NCBI GenBank assembly: GCA_941918925.1
Contig: OW799233.1
Location: forward strand, 148,616,223 to 148,680,222
DNA length: 64,000 nucleotides
DNA from: Phyto melanocephala
Taxonomy: Eukaryota > Arthropoda > Insecta > Diptera > Rhinophoridae
Reading direction: 5' to 3'
A program made the translations under genes and the position numbers. Shown one piece after another: positions 23,352 to 34,898 of this stretch. The notes beneath the pieces are model-generated. The model did not search any database, was not told where the DNA came from, and worked only from the letters and a program-made list of their open reading frames with translations. The stretch's first letter is position 1. Each line of letters starts with the position of its first letter.

Positions 23352-25345
23352 TGTAATCAAATCGTAAAGTACTTAATAAATATCTCCAAAGAAAGACACT
23401 GGATAGATTTCAATATATTTATTTATTTATATTAAATTCGTTTTTAAAATGTTACAAGAACAAAATTACAGAGTTTGGACGCCAGAATTCATAGCTTATT
23501 TTTAAGATAAAATTACGTCATTTTCCTAATTTAAATATCACTTAAAAATTACTAAAAAAAATAAATTCATAAATATATACATAATAAATTAATTAAAATC
23601 TATCTTATAATAAAACACACTTATTATGTTAGGCACATCATTGCCGTAAGGGTTCAGCTAAAATTTCCTACTTTACCAATTCTTGCTTTTCTGTAAGATC
23701 TTCTTTTAATGCAGTAAAAACCTTAGTTCGTGCTGTACAGTATTTTATGGATTAGCCAACCAGCAATAAAGCTTGCTTTGCTAAGTGTTTGACAATTTTT
23801 TCTTAAAAATCCTTAAAATTCCATAATTAATATTTCTTTATTGTCCAATTGTCCTTCTATTGTTGTCATAACATTGAATGATATTTTTTTAATTTTTTTT
23901 TTCATATTACATTTGTTTCTTTAATCCGTACTTGAGTACTTCATAATTCTTTCAAGAAGTCATTGTTTACTTAACATTCATTTTTCTTACGTTTAACCAG
24001 CCAGCCAGTAGCAGCATAAACTTTTATGCACAACCAACATTAACAAAAATAACAACAAGAGCTACATCGCTACAAGTGGTGTGGAAACAATGCAAGTACA
24101 GCAATCATAGCTAGATGCTTATGTGTTTGTACGAATATGTTTCAACCACTCGAAGCACCCACCTGCTTGATTCATTTACTAATAGAAAAATAATAGAAGA
24201 AATACGAAAAAAAGTATTAAATATATGGCGACTAAAAGAGAAGGAGGTATAGAAATAAAAAACCTCAGTAGTACTTATAATGTAGAATATATGATAATAT
24301 ACAAACATACATACATACATAGAAACAGTCGATCTTAATCAGATTACTTAACTTTATGTGCTTCGTGTGTCTACGAAAGTCTGCAAGATATTATGTGTGG
24401 GAATAAATTCGATTAAACTAGTGGTAGTACAAGTATTAATAGTTGTTGTTGTAGTGTTAAAAGTAGGAACAGTATTGTAGCATTAACCAGCCATCCGCAT
24501 ACAATAAGTAAATGAATGTACTCCTTCTGTTATAATACTCGTCCATATGTACGAGCACCACCAGAGTGCACAACAGTAGGGAGTAAACAAACAATATGAG
24601 TATTATCATCAACATCATGCCCAACATCATCTGTGTAATTTAAGTAATAGAATTTTGTGCACTTCATACACACACACTTCTCATATGAGAGTGTGTGAGA
24701 TGTTCTTTTGTTTCCTCTTCCGTTTCGTAGATGTAAAAATGAGTATTGTACACTCGCATTCGTTTAAATGCAGAAATAAATGAGTGCGTATAAATTTCTA
24801 TTCTTCTGCTATTGTTTCTTGTTGTTATCAAGCATTTTTTTGTTTCCTCTTGTCTTGAATGTAATAAATTGTGGAATAAAAGTGTACAAAAAACTGTGTG
24901 GGGAAAAAGTTGTGAGATTTAATTTAACTAATTAAATCCAACTTTGTCTTTGTTTGATACTTTGCTCATGTGATTAATTCTATTAAACTTAATATTTCAC
25001 ATATGTGCCATACCGAAGCATCAGACATACTGTGTGATGTCCCCAAGAAGCTAGATGTTACATGCCCAGCTTCTTAATTTACTTAACAGCCAACAACGTT
25101 TAACGGGGCTAATAACCTGTCTATTGTGTGGTTGTTGTTTCACATTTAGCAACAAGTGGATGTAAAACTAGTCTTTAAGGGTTCGAAATAAATTGTGTTC
25201 AAATATTGTTAAGTATGTATGTATGTCTGTATGTAAGTACATGCTTTTTTTAGTTTGAAATATAGAAAACATTAAACTTGTTAAAGTGATGTAAATTTAG
25301 TAGATTAAATAATTAACAAGTGTTACTTTTGAACCACAAATTTTG
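23352..25345. other. Noncoding DNA, repeat-poor
   Basis: No transposon was recognised across about 2 kb. It holds (CATA)n near 24303-24320 and a near-perfect palindrome centred on 'ctcatatgag' at about 24667-24698. The composition (CAA-rich runs, mixed codon-like texture near 23990-24130) differs from the surrounding repeats and may be older single-copy DNA. No exon could be supported. Confidence 0.45.
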
Positions 25346-25353
25346 TAAAGACA

Positions 25354-25505
25354 CAACCAGCAGCATAATGCTGTAACTCGCTATAGCCAAAACTCTAAAA
25401 AGTATATTTAGAGATATATTCTCTAAAAATCTAAAAATATATTTTTTATAGTTTTAGTCATAGAGATTTAACTTAAGCGAGTTACAAAATAATTCTGCGG
25501 GTTGC
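25354..25505. mobile_element. 152-bp MITE with 8-bp target duplication
   Basis: The inverted ends share CAACC-GCAG and GTAACTCGCT and then 'aaaact.taaaaa', about 45 bp per arm with mismatches. The flanks are TAAAGACA (25346-25353) and TAAGGACA (25506-25513), an 8-bp duplication with one change. This suggests hAT-type mobilisation. The unit has no coding capacity. Confidence 0.75.
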
Positions 25506-25513
25506 TAAGGACA

Positions 25514-26079
25514 AGTTATGCTAAAATTTGAAGTTGTTTTGACACTTTCATTACAAGACAGTATTTGCCGCATACTTAAATTACCTTAACTCATATATGA
25601 GCTATTCCATTATTAATATGCCGAATTAAGATAAGAATAAGTTGAGAAAGTATAGAAGGCTTGGATCTTTAGTATCAAGAAAACTTTTATAATCCATAAA
25701 ATTTTTGAGCTTCATTTTTATAGGATTTGTCATATTATATTTAATAAATCCTAGTAGGGGGCGTAGTATATAAAGCTAAGGAATACAATTTATATAAAAT
25801 ATGTCGGGATTTAGATAAAACTGTGAGAGAACCAAAATCTGTTATTTATCATAATATTTTCTAAAATATTCTTTTATATTCTTTATACAAGTCACTCTGA
25901 CAAGAGTTTTCGGTTAAAAGGCAATATTAATGGGGTGTATGATATAAAAATGCGGGAATTTCAAAAGATGGCGTACCTTTTAGACGCTGTTTTGGTCTTT
26001 CATATGACATTTTGAAGTTCTATATCCGTCAGTTATTTTTACTTCTTAAGTTAAAGAAAAGTGCCGCTGAATCAGAAGA
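25514..26079. other. AT-rich noncoding DNA
   Basis: I see nothing recognisable. It could contain the decayed 5' end of the mariner that follows. Confidence 0.4.
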
Positions 26080-26720
26080 ACTGATAATTTAATACGCAGG
26101 ACAAAGACCAACCAGGTGAGCTAAAATAAAGTTTGAAGACATTATTCTATAAAATTGAGAACTTCTCCAGCAGCAATCTTAAAACTTTTATGAACCGCAC
26201 GATTCATTAAAAATTAGGGAAATTGAGTGCATACAAATTAAAGCCGAGAGACCTATAAAGACATTTTTGGATTTCCGAAATGCTACTTAAACGATATAAA
26301 AGAAAAATATAATTTTTGCAACGAATTATAAGCTGCAATGGAACATGGATTCAAATATCCTTGGCACTAAGGTCATGCTCTGTATTTGGAGGGACAAAAT
26401 TTTTTCTATATATTATGAGCTACTCAAATCTGCCCAGAACATCACAGGAGACCTGTACCAAATGCAACTGATTTATTTAAAGCGAGAATTATCCGAAAAA
26501 CGCCTAGAATATATTGCCAGATATGAAATTGTATATTCCAGCACAACAATGCTCGACCACATGTAGTAAGGCCTGTTCAAAACTATTTTGGGTTAGGAAG
26601 CTTTGCCTCACTCATCACATTGCCCCATCTGACTACTTTCTGTTTTGATAGTACATAACCCTCTCTCAAAGGAATATGCTTCCGTTCAGAACAGGGTATT
26701 TGAATTTGAATTGATTCGTT
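26080..26720 (+). pseudogene. Dead mariner transposase (SETMAR-type)
   Basis: An open segment at 26345-26566 reads VMLCIWRDKIFSIYYELLKS and then ITGDLYQMQLIYLKRELSEK, closely following the mariner block 'VMLCIWWDQKGVIYYELL...ITGDLYQQQL'. The next frame gives NNARPHV (26548-26570), where functional relatives have DNARPHV, so the second catalytic aspartate is changed. The third site near 26630 ('PSDY' in relatives) is also lost. Upstream, 26165-26340 retains traces of the N-terminal helix-turn-helix linker region. Inverted repeats were not located. Confidence 0.75.
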
Positions 26721-27571
26721 CAGTGGTCAGCGTTTTGACGGGGTGTCCGGATGGAAAAGTTTCGTTTATTTTTGCAGGGATGCACAATGAGTTTTTTCTT
26801 AGTATTAAACAACTAAGTTGAGTGTGCTTTTTTGATAAAAAAGTACTAAACTTATTTATATTTGTCGTTTTTTACCCTTTATCAAGGGTTTCACAAATAT
26901 ACATTCCGTTTTTAAATAAATTTTGTTCAATTAAACTAATCATAACAACTTTTCCATCTCTGATATCAAGGCATATCTATTCATCAGGTAATAACGGTTC
27001 GGAGAGAATTTTTTGTTTATATTTTTTATATATGAAGTTTGACATTTGAAATTAATTAGAAAAGAAAGAAAATTGTTTTTTATTTATGCATTTTGACAGC
27101 GGAAACTTAAAGTAAGTGTTAAAAAAAATAATCAGCTGGCAAATCAAGAGTACCTGATGAATAAATATGCCTTGCTCTGATATATAAAATCGCTTTGACA
27201 GAAAACCCTTACTAAAAAGTTGCTTTGTTATATCAATTCGCCATTGCATATACCTGTATAAATATGCCTTGGGTTATATGTATGTTAGATCCAAAAACAC
27301 CAATATACTTATATTTCGTAGTTTATAATTTCTTTGTGAATTTTCTTATCTTCTGGGAAACGATAGCCCTAAAAGTTTTCATTAATTTCAGTGAAATTGG
27401 TCCACATATGTATGTTAAAAATAAAAGAAGTCCATTAAACGTGACATTTCGCATTTAACGCAAATGTTAAAGTGTATTTATATAAAAACCCGTCGTAACT
27501 TTTGTGATATTAATTTTGTGTTTGTGATCACGCAGAAAAACATGTAAATTATAGCAGCGGGCATCAATTTT
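26721..27571. other. AT-rich noncoding DNA
   Basis: I recognise no element or gene. Several short open frames lie on both strands without domain features. Confidence 0.4.
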
Positions 27572-28183
27572 TATACCCGCCACCAAAAAAATGGTGGGGG
27601 TATATTCATTTTGTCATTCCGTTTGTAACACATCGAAATATCCATTTTAGACCCCATAAAGTGTATATATTCTGAATCAGGGTTTGATTTGATGACGATC
27701 TAGCTATGTCCGTCCGTCTGTCCGTCTGTTGAAAGCACGATAGAGGTCGCACCAAAAAAGCTAGGGGGCTCAAATTTTGCCAGAATCTTTCTTATAGACA
27801 AGGTTTGTTTGGTATTGAAAATGGGCTAAATCGGAATATTAGGAAGCGAGTTATAGCTCGAAAAGCAACAGTAGGTCGAAAAAATCGTGTCCTTCAAACA
27901 TCGAATAAAATGGAATTGTGTCCAAACGCATTAACGTAGACTCATGAAACTTCGAATATATATTTCCTGAGTAAAAACAATATTTTTCCCAGAAAATGAT
28001 CTAAATCTATGCATTAGGAGAGGAGTTATTGATCAAAATGTACGAAAATTTATACCGCACAGTGTATTTTTTGGTATATTTAAAAACAAAAACGTCATAA
28101 AAGCAACAAAATTGGATGTACGACCCTGAAATTTTGCACACATGGCTTTTTGGTCAAATGCTTTGTTCTAACGGAAAATCAAT

Positions 28184-29240
28184 GTGCCACGCCCACTTTA
28201 ACGCCCACCTCCCATATAACGTTTTACCCAAAATTCATATAATTTTTCTATTAATAAAGATTTTGGAATATAAAAGGACTATATTGAAACACCTAAGTTG
28301 TACTCATTACCGAGAACAACTTTGACACGCCTACTATAACGCCCACTTTTCACGTTATCTACCGTTAATAAAATTTAAAAGCTCATAAAACCGCCAAAAT
28401 TAGAGGTATGAAGATAAAACTTGCTACGTATATCCCCCTAGGCAATGTCATTACTGTGCCAAAAAATTAAGGTGCCACGCTCACTTTTACGCCCACCTCC
28501 CATATAACGTTTTACCTAAAATTCATATAATTTCTCTATTAATAAAGATTTTGGAATAATAAAAGACTATATTGAAACACCTAAATTAAACTCATTAGCG
28601 AGAACAACTTTGACACGCCTACTATAACGCCCACTTTTCACGTTATCTACCGTTAATAAAATTTAAAAGCTCAAAAAACCGCCAAAATTTTAGGTATGAT
28701 GATAAAACTTGCTACGTATATCCCTCTAGGCAATGTCATTACTGTGCCAAAAAATTAAGGTGCCACGCTCACTTTTACGCCCACCTCCCATATAACGTTT
28801 TACCTAAAATTCATATAATTTCTCTATTTATAAAGATTTTGGAATAATAAAAGACTATACTGAAACATCTAAGTAGTACTCATTAGCAAAAACAACTTTG
28901 ACACGCCTACTTTAACGCCCACTTTTCACGATATCTACCGTTAATGAAATTTAAAAGCTCATAAAACCGACAAAATTAGAGGTATGATAATAAAATTTGC
29001 TTCGTATATCCTTCTAATCAATGTAATCGTTGTGCCAAAAAGTTTAAGTGACACGCTCACTTTACCGCCTACTTCCCATATAACGGTTTATCTTAAATTC
29101 ATGTAATTTCTCTATTGACAATGTTTTTGGGAAAATAAAGGACTATATTAAAATATCTAAGTTGTATTTATTAGCAAAAGCTTTATTGACACTCCTACTT
29201 TAACGCTCACTTTTACTAAAAGACTACATTTACGAAAACA
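28184..29240 (+). repeat. 288-bp tandem array, about four copies
   Basis: The landmark 'gtgccacgc' (last copy 'gtgacacgc') starts at 28184, 28472, 28760 and 29049, so the period is 288-289 bp. Each unit holds 'cccatataacg' and 'acgcctac..taacgcccact' blocks. The last copy is more diverged. Reverse-complement relatives lie at 36811-37786 and 58736-59395. Confidence 0.92.
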
Positions 29241-29265
29241 TTTTACTATCATATCGAAGTTATTA

Positions 29266-29834
29266 AGGGTGATTAAATATTAATGGCCGATGTTGATTTT
29301 AAATAAAACACAAATTATTTAGGATATTATTATTATTATTTCTTTTTGTAATTATAATATTTGTATGGTTCAATTATGTATTGAATAAAATATCGGCCAA
29401 ATGGCCCCCCTCCCCATCCTTGGCGCCACTACTCTATCTGATGGTCCAAATTTTCAATGACAATGTTGATGCTTCTTTGTTGGGCATGATGATGAGTCGA
29501 GGTTGACTGCTCTTTTGCCACACTATCGCAAAGAACAGCAATGGTCCCCATTCAACGAACTAAGAAGGCATTTACAGATTTTCTAACATTTTATACAGAC
29601 CTGTTTTGCAGAAATTTAAATATTTTTTACAATTCTCCCGATTGTGGACGAATTTGAACGTCCATTTTTATAAAAAACCTGAATAACTTTAAAGCGTTGC
29701 TCATTTGCGTATCTTTCCACGGATCAAATTGAGTAAGTTTGAAATTGAGAAATATCCAATGAAATGCAAAAAACAAATTTAAAGACTAGGTGTAGTTCAC
29801 CTTCAACATGGGCCCTTAAAATTTAACCACCCTC
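29266..29834 (-). mobile_element. Internally deleted mariner nested in family-N element
   Basis: The ends are inverted: AGGGTGATTAAATATTAATG on the left, and AGGGTGGTTAAATTTTAAGG read from the right, with similarity continuing for about 32 bp. Each end is next to TA. The related element at 58736-59395 lacks this block at the matching site, which provides an empty-site comparison. On the minus strand 29744-29640 reads ERYANEQRFKVIQVFYKNGR, a transposase N-terminus of the DUF4817 type. A later frame near 29500-29540 reads DSVAKEQSTSTHHHAQQ, matching the second helix-turn-helix region. The catalytic domain is deleted. Confidence 0.85.
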
Positions 29835-30189
29835 TACAAAGAAAGTGATACATATTTTATTATAAAGAAATTATTCCATAGCGATTAACAAAATAATAAA
29901 TATTGTGCTTTAAATGTACACAAAATTGGTGGTGGGTATAAAAGATTCGGCACAGCCGAATATAGTGCTCTTACTTGTTTTATTACTAAATAGTTGACGG
30001 CGAACTTGTTTAAATCTCACAATCAACAAATGTTTTGCTAGCTATTAGCTTAGTTAAATTTAGTTGTGTACTAAGATAACATAAAAGCTCAAAATAAATC
30101 AAGTTCAAAACTACTTATACAAAAATCAAAATGTATTTTTAACAAATTGAAATTAATGTATTCCATAAGGCAGCAAAGAATTTTGCAAC

Positions 30190-31150
30190 TGTTTAAAGAA
30201 AAGTTGCCCTAGACGCCGTTAATTTCGGCGGTTCTGAACTGGTTGAGGGAATCATCCAGACTGGTTTATGAAGGGGCAACTCGATCCATTACATTGATTT
30301 ATTAGTGATACTTGTAAGAAATAAAGTGAAAAGGTTTTTAATACGGATACTACATACTTAGGACGTGATATATAAACAAGACAAGTTCTGCAGAAGTAGT
30401 CCCATTCTCCTGGTATGTTTTCCAAATCTGCAATGATTGCTTAACGTGGCCACAATGTTTTCAGCTGCTTCCTATTAAATACCAGAATATGCTTTGTGCA
30501 ATATGAATTCATTCTAGGCCAGGTAACCTCTAAAATCATTCAACCATTTTTCGGAAAACGATATATAGAGGTATAAAGCAATGCGAAGTTTGCAAGCAGA
30601 AAGGCAAATGGTCGAGTAGTGATCACAATAGTGATAGCTATCGTTCCCCTGCATCATTATAAGTATGTACGAATGTATCGTCATTCAATTTAAAGACGTT
30701 CATAGGCGAGAAGTGCTATCAAACAGACAACAATCACCCTTTTTTCACTTAGTCTACATATACATACAGATTGGTTGCATCAGAGGAGAAGCTTTCTTCT
30801 GCCCCCGTCTACGAGATGACAAAGAGAAATATTCTACAGTTTTTATTTTATTCTATGTTTTTAATAATGCTGACCTGTAATAACATACGCCCACAGCATA
30901 ACGTCTTATTATAGTGTTTGTGGCCAGTTTTATCGCTAGGAGATCCACTGGCAGCCAATTAAAACATCTCAAAGAGTGCCATGTCCGGAGTCGACTTAAT
31001 TGCACACGGCGCCAAGTTTCTCAAAATCTTCTAAACCTATTATAGATTAGCGGCGTCATCCATTGCCTTCCATCGGACCATTGTTGCATAAAAAGGATGA
31101 ATTTAATGTCAACTTCATGCAACCAGCTTAAAATCCTAGGCTTTAAGCCC
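30190..31150 (-). pseudogene. Antisense LINE remnant, region after RNase H
   Basis: On the minus strand, 30450-30360 reads ATLSNHCRFGKHTRRMGLLL, which fits the 'LTGH...GKH..RMGL' motif that follows RNase H in several non-LTR clades. At about 31000-30880 a frame reads 'WLPVDLLAIKLATNTIIRR', similar to the 'L.PLDL.AK..A..TA.RL' segment before RNase H. Heavy frameshifting prevents a clade assignment. Confidence 0.5.
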
Positions 31151-33594
31151 TCGGTTCTGCAAATGTATTGAGGAAATTAAAAAGTAGTTGCATTGAGTGC
31201 CTATATTAAAACACCTTGTGATATATGAAATGATTAACTAGATGAGTTGATTCCTGGTCGCTGCCTGTCTTTGAAACATCTTGTGATACACGAAATTTCG
31301 TTTTTTGTACTTTCGTTTGAATATCCTACTTTCTTCTACTGTAATAAATTTAAGTATTTAGATGTTTTAATCTTTGTTACCCGATCACGCAATAACGGCT
31401 AAAGCGAATTAAATGGATATTCTCTAAACAGATAATTTGTATACCGAAAATCACGAAAATTCGCGGACAGATGCAATATAACTTAACATTTAGTTTTCTA
31501 TCACTTAAATCTTTTATTAATTTCGCAGGTAGATGCTAGTCAGAAATATATAAGAAGTGTTTCATAAGTTTCAAATAGCTAAAGTTGCCCAGTCAAAGAA
31601 AAAATGTCTTCATATTTTCGTTTATACATATGAGTTTTTTTCTTATTTTCTTATTAAATATTTATAATTATAATATTAAAACCCAAATACAAATACAGCA
31701 GCCAATATTCGGATAACACTATATTTGTATAAATAAGAACCACTACAAATGTGATATTTTTAATAAAACGATGTTCTGCTAAATCCCTAAAACTTGAAAT
31801 GCGACGAGAGGAAAGGTGGAATAAAAAGCTTAAATTGGGATTTTTTAAAACTTATCACTAAAATGTAAACAAATACAACTCATAAACAAACAAATTCAAA
31901 TAATATACCAAAGATTGCTAACAGTGTATGTAGCTGTTCTATAAAAAGTTTCAATAAGGGATTTATTAGAATCACATTTGCTGTGTCATTGTACTGTCGT
32001 TCTCTCTATGAAGAATAAAACATAAAAAAAAACTCAAAAACAGTAACAAACTATTATTTGATTTTGTATTAAAATAAATAAGAACATGTAGTATGGGTGC
32101 GTGTAGGTGTGATTTTGTAAATAAAACCAGAAAATCCAGAGGATTTCTCATTCGAAAGATTCCAAAAAAAGAGTTTTTTTTTATTGTTGTATCAAAGTGA
32201 ATTTCCACATTTCCGCTTTGTTTTTGAACAATAATTAAGTTCATGAATGTGCATGTGTTTGTAAGCCTAACTGAATGCTACATACTTGTATTTATAAGCA
32301 CGATTATAATGCAATATGGTTGGTTAAAGTAACTGGCTGAGAAAAGAAAAAAATAGCTAGATTGGCTGCAAGATTAAATGGTAGACTGATTTTTTTATAT
32401 ATGTATGTATACATACCTCTATGTTACTTTCATACACATATGCACATGGCTGTAGTTGTTTGTCGTTACAAAGGACTACAATAAAATAAACAGTTTAAGA
32501 GACGAAATTCCTACTTACATATCGCATACTAAGTCCAATAACGTCACAACTAAAATTTCTTAAAATTTTAGGAGAGGCATAACACTGTTGATCGCGCAGA
32601 AACAATGTAATTAACAACAGTGTTTTCCCAGTCAAAAAATATAGTGATAAGAAAGAATTATTTAAAGTAGTTAGCGATGTACATATATTGTGAAATAATT
32701 TATGATAAAAAATTTTTTTTTGTAACATTTTGAGTTGTGACGTTATTGTATTTAGTGTGCAATATATATATTTAGTTACTCGTACATGAGAGCTTGTATA
32801 TGTGCACTTAAATATCGACTTTTCTGTAACTTTTTATTCATATCCACTTACACATTCGCATGCACAAGCATATGCATGTATGTATGTTTTGGAAATGTGT
32901 GCATATGTAAGTGTGTTTACAAAACGCATTTGTGTTACAATGTTTACACAAATATTTACGGATAATCTGTTGATTTCAAAGCTAAGGGATTATTATGCAA
33001 TTTTTCATCGTTTTGTGTTACAATTGTCGTTTTTTTTTGTGTTGTTGTTGCCTTTTCTGTTGTAATCAGGATGTTTTTTTATGATACTCATGGTTTTCGT
33101 CGTTATCATCATCGTCGTCGATGTAATAAGGACAACAAGCAAATAATGCAAAAAGTCTAAACAATGTTTTGTTGTTGCTTGTTTTAATTTTTTTGTTTTT
33201 GAATTTTTAACAATAAAAAAATCATCTTCATCTTTATAATCATGATGAGCAAAGTACTGATAAAGTTTAATAAAATTTCTGATATTTTCTTCTAAAATGA
33301 TGGGCCTTTTGTTTTTTTATTATTTTTTTCTTACAGCCTACGCTAAAAAGATACATTTTATATTAATTTTATCACGTGATTTGTTACATATAATAAAATA
33401 AACTCCTAATAAGCTGTCTGGTTGTTAATAAATTTTCTAAAAAATCCACTTTTTTAAATAAAAACTAGATCGATTTTCAAGATTATTCCCGGCTTTTCAA
33501 AATTTTTTTTAATATATTGTTAATACCAAAGCGACTTTTTTACCTTTTTAATAATTGTGATGAGTAAATTTTTCCCTTTACGTTCAATATTTAA
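31151..33594. other. AT-rich noncoding DNA
   Basis: No gene or classifiable transposon was found. Small TATG/CATA runs lie near 32398-32415 and 32870-32890, and TCATCG-type repeats near 33100-33125. Short open frames have no domain features. Confidence 0.4.
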
Positions 33595-34885
33595 TAGGGT
33601 GATCGATTATTCGACTTTTTAAAGAAACCGGGTTTCAAATAGTTTGAAATTAAAAAAACCGGTTGCTATTTTGAAAATTAAGAAAAACCCGGTTAACCGG
33701 TTCGAATATATAAAATATAATATATAAAGAAAAAATTAAAAAATATTGTTCAAAAAGATTATAATAAAAATTATATCTAAATATGAAATTTTTACAGTTT
33801 ATATACGTTTGGGTGCACAATAGCGCAATAACTGACATGAATGCAGTTGACTAATTTGATTTTAACTTGTTGAATTTATGGACAAAAGGTACTCTTTACA
33901 AGTAAAATAAATAAATACAATAAATTTATAAATGCTCCCTGTGTACATATATACTATATATTAGCTTATGTTACTCTTTATTATATTAAATTTTTATTGT
34001 TATTAATTTTGAATAATGAATCATATTGTTAATTTAATTTTTATTGTATTGCCACTTTCATATTTCTTAGTTATTAATTTTATAATTATTGCACATTGTT
34101 GTAAACTCATAACCATATATGGTCCATTAGGGCTCGGTTATTAAATGAATTTTAAATAAATAAATAAATTAATACATAAATAAATAAGACTTTTTAAAAG
34201 GCTGTTATAAATTTTTGTATCTCCTTCTGTACATTTTTCAAATGTTAAATAGATCTTTTAAACTAATACGCACTAACGTATTTTGTTTAAAATGATTTCT
34301 GTAATTTAAAATACATTTTAAAGGCTAGAGAGAAAATTAATTTTAAAAATTTGATTTTAAAAATTCTTTCTTATACCCCTGACAGACATACAAATATAGG
34401 TATAAACTAGTTTGTTCAATGGTTTAATTGAAATTTAAGTTGACAGACACTTAACGCCATTAATTAAAATTAGGATCTGGAAAAAGAGATTATTGGTTTT
34501 TCTTTATTGTAACTACATTTTTCACCTAAAAGTGATCGATCAGCTTAGTTTATGCTTCAATTACCTTTAACTTTTAACTTTAGGTTTATATCCTATAAAA
34601 AAAAATAATATTGAAGCTTTATTATTTTTCTTATTTTACATTTACATTTTACATTAGTAGTTTTTATTTTCTGATTTTGGAAACTTTTCGCATACTCAAT
34701 ATACTATGGTACGATTGGTTACAAAGATATATGAAAATAAACTTAAAAATATAAAAAAACCGGATTTTTCGAATAAAAAAACCGGTGTATTCGATATTTG
34801 AAAAATCAAAATTTAGAAAAAACCGCCAGCAAAAAGAGGAAAAACCGGGTTTTCCATCAGTTGTAAAACCGAGTCGATCACCCTA
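33595..34885. mobile_element. Non-autonomous hAT-like element with AACCGG arrays
   Basis: The left end is TAGGGTGATCGATTATTCGA, and the right end on the opposite strand is TAGGGTGATCGACTCGG. The flanks ATATTTAA and ATATATAT agree at six of eight positions, fitting an old 8-bp duplication. Near both ends there are repeated AAACCGG/AACCGGTT motifs, at least four on the left and five on the right. No transposase is encoded. A second, shorter copy begins at 43750. Confidence 0.7.
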
Positions 34886-34898
34886 ATATATATGCATA

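Larger units (their letters stand above)
27572..29977 (+). mobile_element. Hairpin-ended 2.4-kb element (family N), full length
   Basis: The 5' end forms a hairpin: TATACCCGCCACC pairs with GGTGGGGGTATA. It is followed by a 'gaccccataaagt' core and a GTCC/GTCT run near 27708-27730. The 3' end has the hairpin ATTCGGC-aca-GCCGAAT and then 'atagtgctcttacttgtt'. These terminal structures are shared with the mini-me-like family. The body contains a 288-bp tandem array (28184-29240) and a nested mariner (29266-29834). It has no coding capacity. The T-rich flanks and hairpins suggest a Helentron/DINE-like non-autonomous element; this class assignment is inferred. Confidence 0.75.

Noticed and set aside
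28184..29240. Array of terminators or stem-loop regulators from the repeated 'gcccac' blocks
   Set aside because: The blocks are parts of a 288-bp tandem unit in a eukaryotic repeat; bacterial terminator logic does not apply.
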